64,000 bases of DNA from an uncultured Phycisphaerales bacterium (GTDB taxonomy: Bacteria > Planctomycetota > Phycisphaerae > Tepidisphaerales > Tepidisphaeraceae): assembly GCA_903871935.1 (NCBI GenBank), contig CAIQIQ010000011.1:62001-126000 (forward strand), read 5' to 3'. The notes beneath the pieces were generated by a model. That model did no database searches and was not told where the DNA came from. It worked only from the letters and a program-made list of their open reading frames with translations. A program made the position numbers and the translations under genes. Position 1 is the stretch's first letter; each line of letters opens with the position of its first letter. Positions 26,410 through 36,672 of the stretch are shown in pieces.

Positions 26410-28671
26410 ATGAAACACCTGGTTTTCTGCCTCGCTTTGATCATCAGCTACGCCACGGCACTCTCGGCGGCCCCGCAAGCTCAGTGGCAGCCTGTTGGCA
26501 TGTCCGGGGGCGGCGGCATGTTTACTCCTGCCATCTCTCCCGCCAATCCGGACGTGATGATGATCAACTGCGACATGAGCGCTGTGTACATCTCCAGGAA
26601 CGGTGGCCGCGATTGGCAGATGATCCACCACTCGCAACTGCGCACGGATACTGGCTGCCGCCCGGCTTTCCACCCCACCGATGCGAACATCATCTACGCC
26701 TCCTCGTCAGGACAACTCAAGATCAGCCGCGACCAGGGCAAGACCTTCGCTCCCATCGGCAATCTCAAGGAATCTCTGAGTGGAGAGATTGCCATCAATC
26801 CCTCCGACCCAACGCTCATGCTCGTCGGCACCCGCAGTGGCTGCTGGCTTTCGCGCGATGCGGGCAACACATGGGTTGCATGCACCGGTCCCACCGGCAA
26901 ACTCATTGCCTTCCATTTTGACCAGACGCACAAAGGTCGAACATTGATCGCCGCCACCGATAAGGGCATCTGGCGTTCCGATGATGCCGGAGCAACCTGG
27001 ACCGAGAAGACGCAGGGCCTGCCATGGAAGGACATTCAGGGCTTTGCCGGCGCATCCGATGCGGCCAAGGGCATCGTGATGCTCTACTGCTCGATCCGCA
27101 GCAAAGACCAGAACGGCACGTTCCAGGGCGGGATCTATCGCTCGAAAAACTGCGGCGACACCTGGGAATCGGCGATGGGCCAGGGCCTCAATACCGAGAC
27201 CAAAACGGCCGACGAGTGGGCATACGGGCCCATTTCGCAGTATCGCCAGCTTTTGGCCAGCGACGCCAGGCCGCTGACCATCTACGCCCTGAACACCAGC
27301 ACCGGTTTCCATCCGCCGCACAGCGATACGGTCTATCGCAGTGATGATGGCGGGCAGACCTGGCGTGCAACATACTTCCAGGATCCCCGCTTTAAGGATT
27401 TCAACGTTGCGCTCGACTGGGAGTTGGCCTCCTGCGGCCAGTCCTTCAAAGGTGGCGAGACGCCCTTCGGCGTCGCCATCTGCAACACCAATCCCGACCG
27501 CGTCATCCTCGTCCGCAACGAACCCCACATCACCCACGACGGCGGCAAGACGTGGTTCTCCGGCCACACCTACCCCGCGCCCGGCGAAAAGCCCGCCCCG
27601 CGCTCCGCCTGGATATGCAACGGCCTGGTCGTCACAACCACTTGGCACTTTTATACCGATCCATTCGAACCAAACCGACAGTACATCTGTTACACCGACA
27701 TCGGCATGGCCCGCTCCATTGACGCCGGCAAGTCGTGGATCTGGTGGGATCCGAAATCGTGGTCGCCCTGGCGAAATACCTGCTACGAGATGGCGTTCGA
27801 CCCGGAGATTCCCGGCAAGATATGGGGCGCATTCTCCGATGTGCATGACATCCCCAACGACAACATCATCTCCGAACGTCACGGCCATACGGGCCCCGGC
27901 GGCGTCTGCCTCTCGGTTGATTTTGGTGCATCATGGAAGAACGATACGCAGGGCCTGCCCGCCAAAGCAGTCACGTCGATCGTGCTCGACCCCAAGAGCC
28001 CCAAGAACTCGCGCACGCTCTACGCCAGCGTCTTTGAACGAGGGGTCTTCAAGTCGACCGATGATGGCAGAACATGGACGCTCAAGAAGACCGGTCTGGG
28101 CCATCCGGACAACCTGCGTGTCTACCGCGTGATCCTGCATCGCGATGGCACACTCTTCGCCAGCATCTGTGCCCGCCGACCCGCCGCCGGCCGGCCGCTC
28201 GCGCCTGAGGGTGTCGGCCTCTATCGCTCCAGGGATGGCGCAGAGACCTGGGAGAAGATCAGTGCTTCCAAGCCGCTGCTTTATATCAAGGACTTCTGCG
28301 TAGATCCCCGCGACAGCAAGCGCATTGTCCTGGGCGCTGCCGATGCCAACGGCGACCAGTCCGGCGGGCTCTATCTCAGCACTGACGGCGGAAACGCCTG
28401 GGGGCGCATTGGCCGCGAAGGCCCACAAACTTTCGGCGGCTATTTTCACCCGAAACGCGACGGCTGGATCTACATGACCCTCACCGAGGGCGCGCCGGGC
28501 GCTGGCCTCTGGCTCTCCCGCGACAATGGCAAGACCTGGCGGGCCTTCAATGAACTTCCCTTCTCCAACATTCAGCGCGTGGAATTCGACCCCGCCAACG
28601 ACGACATGATTCATGTCACCACCTTTGGCGGCAGCGTGTGGAAAGGACCTGCGGCGCCTGTGGACCAGTGA
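26410..28671 (+). CDS. Secreted Asp-box (BNR/VPS10-like) beta-propeller glycosidase-like protein
   Basis: 753 residues with a signal peptide (MKHLVFCLALIISYATALSA). About twelve Asp-box motifs S/T-x-D/N-x-G-x-x-W/F run through the chain: ISRNGGRDWQ, ISRDQGKTFA, LSRDAGNTWV, RSDDAGATWT, RSDDGGQTWR, SIDAGKSWIW, SVDFGASWK, KSTDDGRTWT, LSTDGGNAWG, LSRDNGKTWR and others. The layout matches VPS10/GH74-like two-propeller proteins such as xyloglucanases and sialidase-like proteins. It is exported and probably binds or hydrolyses a polysaccharide. The reading frame stays open far upstream (to 24961), but that part crosses the RAYT locus and is not coding. No catalytic pair could be assigned. Confidence 0.85.
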   Translation: MKHLVFCLALIISYATALSAAPQAQWQPVGMSGGGGMFTPAISPANPDVMMINCDMSAVYISRNGGRDWQMIHHSQLRTDTGCRPAFHPTDANIIYASSSGQLKISRDQGKTFAPIGNLKESLSGEIAINPSDPTLMLVGTRSGCWLSRDAGNTWVACTGPTGKLIAFHFDQTHKGRTLIAATDKGIWRSDDAGATWTEKTQGLPWKDIQGFAGASDAAKGIVMLYCSIRSKDQNGTFQGGIYRSKNCGDTWESAMGQGLNTETKTADEWAYGPISQYRQLLASDARPLTIYALNTSTGFHPPHSDTVYRSDDGGQTWRATYFQDPRFKDFNVALDWELASCGQSFKGGETPFGVAICNTNPDRVILVRNEPHITHDGGKTWFSGHTYPAPGEKPAPRSAWICNGLVVTTTWHFYTDPFEPNRQYICYTDIGMARSIDAGKSWIWWDPKSWSPWRNTCYEMAFDPEIPGKIWGAFSDVHDIPNDNIISERHGHTGPGGVCLSVDFGASWKNDTQGLPAKAVTSIVLDPKSPKNSRTLYASVFERGVFKSTDDGRTWTLKKTGLGHPDNLRVYRVILHRDGTLFASICARRPAAGRPLAPEGVGLYRSRDGAETWEKISASKPLLYIKDFCVDPRDSKRIVLGAADANGDQSGGLYLSTDGGNAWGRIGREGPQTFGGYFHPKRDGWIYMTLTEGAPGAGLWLSRDNGKTWRAFNELPFSNIQRVEFDPANDDMIHVTTFGGSVWKGPAAPVDQ

Positions 28672-28694
28672 ATAGAGGGGATGTCTGGAACAGG

Positions 28695-28770
28695 GCGCGG
28701 CGTTGGATGTCAATATGACCTCACTTGCGCGCGCTGCGTTTTCCGCAGCCGGGCGGGGTCGCCCGGCCTA
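28695..28770. repeat. Half REP/BIME element (right arm only)
   Basis: Contains the loop-side segment ATGACCTCACTTGCGCGCGC and the right arm GCCGGGCGGGGTCGCCCGGC at 28748-28767, but no left arm. It matches the right half of the elements beside the RAYT gene and sits between the convergent propeller and sthA genes, where its hairpin could also help end transcription. Confidence 0.8.
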
Positions 28771-30304
<1,534 letters not shown>

Positions 30305-30324
<20 letters not shown>

Positions 30325-30520
30325 CCGAATGTCTCCTGTTAGGCGAAGAACTGATGCCCTGTACCTCGCGGCACAACTCGATTGCCTCGCGGATGCGCTT
30401 CAGCAACAGGTCCATGGTGCGGGCTTGTGTGTGGCATCCCGGTAGGCCCGGCACGCTGCCCACGAGCCAACCATCCTCATCGCGCTCGATCACAATATGG
30501 AAATCCTGCTTGTGTTTCAT
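30305..30520 (-). CDS. HicB-like small protein, no HicA partner visible
   Basis: 71 residues. [23 protein letters not shown] followed by [20 protein letters not shown] is the core of the HicB partial RNase H-like fold. There is no C-terminal DNA-binding helix, only a short variable tail ([15 protein letters not shown]). HicB proteins neutralise HicA mRNA-interferase toxins, but no HicA gene flanks it. It overlaps the first 20 bp of sthA on the same strand, so the two are likely cotranscribed. It may be a solitary HicB-family protein. Confidence 0.8.
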
Positions 30521-30682
30521 CCTGATATCCCATTCTATCGCAAGCGCTCAAGTGTACACCAGTACCCTTCGATCATTATATCCGTGCCGCCCATTGACTC
30601 CGCTCGTCCGCGCCGTAGCCTGTTGCCCGTCACGTTGCAGGTTCAACGTGCATCAGAGTCGGCTCCCCAGAGTAACAACACC

Positions 30683-31450
30683 ATGGCAACACCGCATATC
30701 GGCGCACAGTTCATCATCTTCGGCCGGCAGTACAACGTTGACGAAGACTTCGACATCATCCTCGACCAGCTCGCGGCGGCCGGCTACGCGGCCATTGAAG
30801 CTTCCTACAAAGACCCCGCCCTGCTGCGGCAGAAGCTCATCAGCCGGGGCATGGTGTTCGCCGGCAGCCACGTCGGCCCGCGGGCGTTGCTGGAAAAGCT
30901 CCCCGAGCAAATCGACTTCCTGAAGAAAGCCCGGAGCTACGACATCTGCAACTCCGGCTGCCTGGACTGGAAGCACGATACTCTGGACAAGGTCGAAACC
31001 TCCATCAAGATCATCAATGATGCCGGCAAGAAACTCCGCGATGCCGGCATCCGCCTGCACTACCACAACCACGACTTCGAATTCTTGGTCCAGTTCAACG
31101 GCAAGCGCATCATCGACATCATGCTTGAGCAGTTCGATCCCAAGGCCGTCGATCTCTGCGTGGACGTGGCCTGGGTCCGCCGCGGCAACGATGACCCGGC
31201 CGCCTTCCTCAAGAAGCACGCCTCGCGCACCGGGTACCTCCACTTAAAGGACTTTGAGGCAGACGCCGAAGGCAAGTTTGTTCGCTGGTGCGAACTTGGC
31301 AGCGGCGCTGTGGACTACCGCGCCATCATGCCGGTGCTGCCAAGCCTGAACCAGGTGCAATTTGCGATCGTCGAGCAGGACCAGCCTTGCGGCAACGCCA
31401 TGCTCAACATGGCCAACAGCCGTGCCTACCTGAAGAGCCTGGGGCTGTAG
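30683..31450 (+). CDS. Sugar phosphate isomerase/epimerase family protein (xylose isomerase-like TIM barrel)
   Basis: 255 residues, the usual size. The AP-endonuclease-2/xylose isomerase-like barrel shows AAAGYAAIEASYKDP, HYHNHDFEF (metal-binding histidines), DLCVDVAWVRRGNDDPAAF, GYLHLKDFE and FAIVEQDQPCG, where Glu, Asp, His and Glu would bind a divalent metal. Members isomerise or epimerise sugars and inositols, or act in sugar catabolism. The ATG at 30683 fits the family start (MATPHIGAQFIIFG); upstream in-frame sequence is in the divergent promoter region. The specific substrate is unknown; nearby genes point to polysaccharide breakdown. Confidence 0.88.
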   Translation: MATPHIGAQFIIFGRQYNVDEDFDIILDQLAAAGYAAIEASYKDPALLRQKLISRGMVFAGSHVGPRALLEKLPEQIDFLKKARSYDICNSGCLDWKHDTLDKVETSIKIINDAGKKLRDAGIRLHYHNHDFEFLVQFNGKRIIDIMLEQFDPKAVDLCVDVAWVRRGNDDPAAFLKKHASRTGYLHLKDFEADAEGKFVRWCELGSGAVDYRAIMPVLPSLNQVQFAIVEQDQPCGNAMLNMANSRAYLKSLGL

Positions 31451-31500
31451 TGTCCCTCTGGTTGGTTAGGTTTGTCGCCCAGCGTGACTGACACAGGAGA

Positions 31501-34311
31501 TCATTTTCCTGCACCGGTATATACAACCTTGTATTGTCTGCCGTTGGTCCTTGGGTCGGTGTTGTCCGATGTCGAAAAATAGATGGTCCTTGCCCCCCAG
31601 TGGCTCCACCGTCCCCGTCCGTCCGTGCGGATATCGGCGTGGGCTGAGTGTGCAGGTCCCAGGGATTTGCCATCCTCTAGCAGTGACAAATCGGAATGTC
31701 CTCCTCCCTGGTCGCTAGGCGAACCATGGGTGATGCCCACAGTGAAGCAGTGCCCGATTTCCGGCGCCATCGAAGCTGGAGGGATGACTTCGGCGAATGG
31801 CGCAGGTGGTTGATTGACACGAGGAACAGCCCATATCGCCGCCTCATCCATATTCGCTTTCTGCAGAGCAGCGATCGCATACGGTAGTGGCACAAAGTCG
31901 TGGATCGTTGATACGTAGACATTGTTCACATTCCACTGGCGCGCGGCAGTAACCATCTGTTCAAAATCGAGATTGCGAAGGTTCACCATGAAAGCAGGAG
32001 GCACCGGAACATTTCGTGGCAGGTTCAGACGCTGAAGCAGAGTAGCCAGCAGCGATGCATAACGCGCTTCTCCGGTCTGCTGATAGGCCAGAGCAGCAAT
32101 GATCGTGGGCAGATAATCCACCTGGTTCCACGAACTCCTGGCCTGAGGTGCCAACGAGTCGGCCGCCTCGACTATGGCTTGTTTGAGCTTTGCGTGATCG
32201 GCGGGTGATGTACTGTATAGATAGTAGAGCAGGCTGACACTCGTATTTGAGACAAATCGAAAATGCGCCGGAGTTGAAAACGGCCAGCCGGTATCGGGAT
32301 TAACCACAAGTTCCTGGCTCAGAAGCTCATCTGCTTTTTGTTTGAGTTTCGGGTCTCTGGTGATCTCCCACATTCGAATCAGACCGCCGATACGATCCTC
32401 GTTTTCGCTGGGCTCTCCGTCTAAATGATAGCGGGTGTATTCCTTCATCACGTCCATCACGCGTTCATCCCCGGTCAGCAGGTAGTAGTCAATTGCGCCG
32501 TGTGTGGCTGTTCCATAGCCTCGCACGCCGTTCCCCCAGTGCTGCTGATCGTGCCTGTGGCCGCCGCCTACCTGCTTGGGTTCCTCCATGCAGTAGTGGC
32601 AGGTGTCGATCTCCGTGACGTGCCGGCAAAGAGCTTCCGCAGTACGGAATGCTTCGTAGTCACCGCTTCGCAGGTATTGCAGGAATAGCGACTGCGTCAG
32701 GGTGCCATCGTTGCACTGCCAGCCAACGTAGCCCCGGCTGCACCAGGATTTGGCCGCCATATATCCGTAATGACTTGGTGTCTCGTATCCGTGGAACAGG
32801 TTGTCACCATAATCAATCATGCCGTCCCAGTGGAATGCGCGCTGATTGTGGCGAATCCATTCCAGGTCAACATTCTGAAGCCCTTCAAGGTGTGGATAAT
32901 GTGTCGGGTCTTGAACAGCGAATGGACCGAACGCTCCGGATGCAGCGTAGTACTCCGAAGAACACTGCAGCACGAGCGGAGCATCCAGAGCAGCGATCAT
33001 CTGTGGACCAGCATCCTCGGCGATTGCGCCAAAGCGCAGAACCATCTCGTGGGTCACACCGACACCTTCCCCGCCATAGGGCCAGAGGGTCAGGTCATAG
33101 TGATACTTGTTCTCCACCTCGTCATATCGGCGGCGAAAGTCCAGCACTTTGCCGCCGGCTTCTGGCCACAGGTAGACGCAGAGACCTTTGGCATCGGCAC
33201 GCAGTTCCTTGGGATGCATCTGCCAGAAGTTGCGCAGGGCCAGGTGCATTGCGGACTTTGGACCAGCCAGACGAACCCAGCCTTTGGCTTCTGTGCCTTT
33301 CGCAGTTTCATTCCCATTGTTTGTAAGAGAATACTTGACTGCTTTGTCTTGGGTATAAGAAACCAGATGGTAGATTTTCTTCGGGCCGATCTCGGTCAGG
33401 CTGACGACATCGCCAGGCTTCATCGTTTGGTCATGCCGCTGGGATCCTCCGAAAGCACAAGTGCTGTATGAAGATTCTGGCATGCGAATCCACATGGCAC
33501 GCAGGAAATCCTCCTTGGGTTTTCCCGCGTATACGAAGCTGTGCACAATGCGAAGCTCGGGTGATCCGGCATAAGCGTGAGCCCGGATGGCATACTGCAA
33601 CAGGCGCCGACCGGACGTATTGACCAGCCAACCGCTAAGTTTCACTACAACGTGCAGACGGTTGGAGTTCTCGATCTCCACGTCGTAGTCACCGGAAGGG
33701 CCTGGCCCTGCGACAAAACGTTCCCGTAGACCACCGGTAGCATCGCGCAACCAATTCTCCTCTTCAGGTTCACCTGGAGGCTGATGCTCCACTTCTGCAA
33801 CAAATTCACTGCCTCCATTGGCAACGAGCGTGTCCCACTTACCATCTTGATTGAGATCAGCCCAAACAGTCGTAGGCAGTCCAAAGACGGTCTTGCTGAA
33901 TAGGAACCGCGCGGGACCGGTATCTACAATGAATCCCTCGGCATTTGAAGTTACCTTGACTTCCTTAGTCTGAGATTCAGGAGTAACGCCCGGCTGCAAG
34001 CGCAGTTTCACTTCGCCCAGTGCCGGCAGACTGACCTGGGTATCCACGAGGACCCACTTTATGCTGCCATCGTACCAGTGTGCAGTCGGCCGGATCTGGC
34101 ATGGGAGTTCATTGCCTGCCATATCCAGGAGCCGTGCCTGATCGCACGTATTCAGTATTCCGCGGGCAAAAGGAACGCCTCCACGTACCGGAGCATTGAC
34201 CTGAGGCGCTCCCGCATGGTTGCGGATAGACAGAGCAACTTCAGCGGCAGACACCTGACCGGTCAGGCAGGCCAGGAATGACATGAGCATCACCAGAGCG
34301 CGACTTCGCAT
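31501..34311 (-). CDS. Secreted exo-rhamnogalacturonan lyase-like (PcRGLX/YetA-like) protein
   Basis: 936 residues with signal peptide MRSRALVMLMSFLACLTGQ(VSA). The N-terminal domain has VNAPVRGGVPFARGIL, AHWYDGSIKWVLVDTQV and LRLQPGV, the RIFT-barrel signature of the PcRGLX/YetA-like family; a middle domain (about 90-480) and an alpha/alpha-barrel-like C-terminal half with HYCMEEPKQVGGGHRHDQQH and YGTATHGAIDYYLLTGDE follow. Relatives cleave or bind rhamnogalacturonan I type pectin outside the cell. The gene is monocistronic on the minus strand and diverges from the zinc-ribbon membrane protein. Assignment is by domain style; catalytic residues were not mapped. Confidence 0.75.
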   Translation of the reverse strand: MRSRALVMLMSFLACLTGQVSAAEVALSIRNHAGAPQVNAPVRGGVPFARGILNTCDQARLLDMAGNELPCQIRPTAHWYDGSIKWVLVDTQVSLPALGEVKLRLQPGVTPESQTKEVKVTSNAEGFIVDTGPARFLFSKTVFGLPTTVWADLNQDGKWDTLVANGGSEFVAEVEHQPPGEPEEENWLRDATGGLRERFVAGPGPSGDYDVEIENSNRLHVVVKLSGWLVNTSGRRLLQYAIRAHAYAGSPELRIVHSFVYAGKPKEDFLRAMWIRMPESSYSTCAFGGSQRHDQTMKPGDVVSLTEIGPKKIYHLVSYTQDKAVKYSLTNNGNETAKGTEAKGWVRLAGPKSAMHLALRNFWQMHPKELRADAKGLCVYLWPEAGGKVLDFRRRYDEVENKYHYDLTLWPYGGEGVGVTHEMVLRFGAIAEDAGPQMIAALDAPLVLQCSSEYYAASGAFGPFAVQDPTHYPHLEGLQNVDLEWIRHNQRAFHWDGMIDYGDNLFHGYETPSHYGYMAAKSWCSRGYVGWQCNDGTLTQSLFLQYLRSGDYEAFRTAEALCRHVTEIDTCHYCMEEPKQVGGGHRHDQQHWGNGVRGYGTATHGAIDYYLLTGDERVMDVMKEYTRYHLDGEPSENEDRIGGLIRMWEITRDPKLKQKADELLSQELVVNPDTGWPFSTPAHFRFVSNTSVSLLYYLYSTSPADHAKLKQAIVEAADSLAPQARSSWNQVDYLPTIIAALAYQQTGEARYASLLATLLQRLNLPRNVPVPPAFMVNLRNLDFEQMVTAARQWNVNNVYVSTIHDFVPLPYAIAALQKANMDEAAIWAVPRVNQPPAPFAEVIPPASMAPEIGHCFTVGITHGSPSDQGGGHSDLSLLEDGKSLGPAHSAHADIRTDGRGRWSHWGARTIYFSTSDNTDPRTNGRQYKVVYTGAGK

Positions 34312-34491
34312 TTGAATTCCATCTCCTTCGCACCTGGAGCGTCCCGGGGAAGGTAAGAATGATCATGAACATCATATGATGACACTCTCACAAGAGACAC
34401 AAGGGGAGCATGCGCCAGCCCCGGTTGCACAAACCTTTTCTGCAGGCTGCTTACAAAGTTGCCCTCCACTACTTATGATGTCTGGCAAGGG

Positions 34492-35262
34492 ATGATCACT
34501 TTCCTGTGTCATGTCTGCAAAGCGTCGCTCAGTATGGACGACGAATATGCAGGACGGCCGGTACGCTGTCCGACCTGCCAGGGCGTTGTGAAAGTGCCCC
34601 AGCGCGCCGCGGCCGCCGTGGCCGTTTCCCAAAGCCAGAATATGCGTCCGCCGGCGCCGCCGCCATTGGGCAGCTCTCGCGAAGCCGTTCGCCGCTTCGG
34701 GTTCAATTGCCCCTGGTGCAGCAGCCGCCTCGAAGCCACCATGCTCACGGCTGGCCAGCACGGCCAATGCCCCACCTGCGCCAACGATATCCGCATCCCC
34801 ATCCTCGATCGCCACGGCCGGCTGATTGACCCCGATACCAACAAGATCGTCAAACCCGATCCCCATCCGGTTCACGCCTACGCGGCCGCCGGCGATCGCG
34901 CCCCAAAGATTCTGCACGACCGAACTGGGGCACTGACAATCCAGTGCGTCCGCTGCAACGCCTTGAACCCGGTGGCGGCCAACAGTTGCCGGGCCTGTGG
35001 CGTTCCCTTCACGCTTGAAGGCACTATCCAGCGGGAGAAGGGCTCTACCAACGGCTATGCCACGACCTCGCTGGTCTTTGGCATTCTGGGCATTCCCACA
35101 TGCTTGTTCTTCGTCCCCTCGATCCTGGCCATCGCCTTCGGCATCATTGCGCTGGTGCAGATCAATGCCGCCGGCGGCACCCAATCCCGTGGTACCGCCA
35201 TCGCCGGCATCAGCCTGGGCGGCGTTGGCCTGCTCGTCAGTGCTGCCTATTACCTGCACTAG
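34492..35262 (+). CDS. Zinc-ribbon plus DUF4190-like membrane protein
   Basis: 256 residues. Three cysteine-pair clusters appear: CHVCKASL...CPTC at 5-30, CPWCSSRLEA...CPTC at 75-105, and CVRCNALN...CRACGVPF at 150-175. Two membrane segments at about 200-250 (GYATTSLVFGILGIPTCLFF and IAGISLGGVGLLVSAAYYL) with FGIIALVQIN between them form a DUF4190 domain. Such proteins are frequent in planctomycetes and of unknown role. The ATG at 34492 preceded by GGCAAGGG is preferred to an in-frame TTG at 34459. Its 3' end overlaps the convergent transporter gene by 26 bp. Confidence 0.8.
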   Translation: MITFLCHVCKASLSMDDEYAGRPVRCPTCQGVVKVPQRAAAAVAVSQSQNMRPPAPPPLGSSREAVRRFGFNCPWCSSRLEATMLTAGQHGQCPTCANDIRIPILDRHGRLIDPDTNKIVKPDPHPVHAYAAAGDRAPKILHDRTGALTIQCVRCNALNPVAANSCRACGVPFTLEGTIQREKGSTNGYATTSLVFGILGIPTCLFFVPSILAIAFGIIALVQINAAGGTQSRGTAIAGISLGGVGLLVSAAYYLH

Positions 35263-36520
35263 TTGACGTCCGCTGCTCAGCCCAGTGCAACCGCGTCAGC
35301 CACGTGCCTGTCAGCCACAATGTTGCTCCGCTGAAGAACCACGGCCAGGTCACGTGCAGCGCATACATCGGACCGGAGATGCTCGGGCCGACGATCCGTC
35401 CCAGCGTACCCACACCCTGGAAGAACCCCAGCGACATGCCCTGTTCGCCCTCCTTGCTGTGGTGGCTGGCCAGTGCCGAGATGGTCGGCTGGAACAGGCT
35501 GCGCCCGAATGCTGCGATCACCGCGCTGGTGCACAGCAGCCCCACGCTTGGATACCATGCCACACCCGCCGTCAGGATCGCCCCCAGGCCGTTGATGATC
35601 AGCCCCGCAATGCACAGCGCCCACTCGCTGTAGCGCTTCTGCAGCCGTCCGACCACGCCGCCCTGGGTGATCAGAATCACCACGCCTACCAGCAACAGGT
35701 AGTTGGCGACATCGCCTTCGGTGTAGCCCATGGTGCGATTCAGGAACAGCACGATCATCGCATCTACCGCGACAAAGGCGGTCATGGCGATGAACCACAT
35801 CGCGTTGATCTTCATCAGCGGCTTATTGGCAAACAGCGGCGCGAACTGCTTCGGATTGAGGTAGTTCGCCGACGTCGTCGATGCCCGCCGCGGCGCCTCC
35901 TTCATCAAGGTAGCGCACATGGTCGCCGATATGCACGCCAATCCTGCCGCCACCCACGCCGGTACGCCGGGATCAAACCAGTGCGCCAGCTTTCCCCCAA
36001 GAAAGGGCCCCAGCGCAAATCCAAACCCAAATGCTGCACCCAGCATCCCCATGCCCTTTGTCCGGTTCTTGGGCGTCGTGATGTCCGCGATATAGGCCGA
36101 GGCGGCGGAGATATTCCCGGCCGTAATGCCGGCAATGATCCGCGCCAGATACAGCATTGCCAATCCCAGCAATAAGTTCCCCCATTGGTGTTCGCTGGTG
36201 AATGCCAGCAGTGCATACCCCAAGGCATTGCCGATTTGCGAGATCAGCAGCACCGGCCGGCGGCCAATGCGATCGGACAGTGCTCCCAAGGTCGGAGCGG
36301 CCACAAACTGGCAGATCGAAAACACAGCAAACAGCAGTCCCACCTGTACCGCCGATGCGCTAAAGCGCGTGGCATAGAACGGCAGCAGGGGAATGATGAG
36401 CCCAAACCCCAGCATGTCCACCAGCACCACGCCAAAGATCGTCAGCATCGCCCCCTTGGGAGGTTGCTGGCCATTGGGAAGCTCCGCTTGTTCGTTCGAC
36501 TTCACTCCATCTGAGGACAT
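35237..36520 (-). CDS. MFS transporter, TetA/TCR drug-antiporter type
   Basis: 427 residues with 12 membrane segments. The N-half contains VVLVDMLGFGLIIPLLPFYA, the loop 2-3 motif A GALSDRIGRRPVLL, and ARIIAGITAGNISAASAYIA followed by TTPKNRTKGMGMLGAAFGFG (motif C region). This is the pattern of the DHA1 tetracycline-type proton antiporters. The substrate is unknown; close relatives in environmental bacteria are often general effluxers. The C-terminal end overlaps the convergent zinc-ribbon gene, so transcripts of the two share complementary 3' ends. Confidence 0.9.
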   Translation of the reverse strand: MSSDGVKSNEQAELPNGQQPPKGAMLTIFGVVLVDMLGFGLIIPLLPFYATRFSASAVQVGLLFAVFSICQFVAAPTLGALSDRIGRRPVLLISQIGNALGYALLAFTSEHQWGNLLLGLAMLYLARIIAGITAGNISAASAYIADITTPKNRTKGMGMLGAAFGFGFALGPFLGGKLAHWFDPGVPAWVAAGLACISATMCATLMKEAPRRASTTSANYLNPKQFAPLFANKPLMKINAMWFIAMTAFVAVDAMIVLFLNRTMGYTEGDVANYLLLVGVVILITQGGVVGRLQKRYSEWALCIAGLIINGLGAILTAGVAWYPSVGLLCTSAVIAAFGRSLFQPTISALASHHSKEGEQGMSLGFFQGVGTLGRIVGPSISGPMYALHVTWPWFFSGATLWLTGTWLTRLHWAEQRTSTSAGNRQH

Positions 36521-36672
36521 GTCCTGATCTTATCCGCAAACGGATCGTTCGTCAGACATGGCCTAGCGCACCTCAAACCGCACACTGACAATCGCGGTGA
36601 TCTACTTATCCAGACTGGTCGTGTCGTTGTTCCCTTCGGCGCCGGACCGTCCGCACTATACGGCACTGCAGA

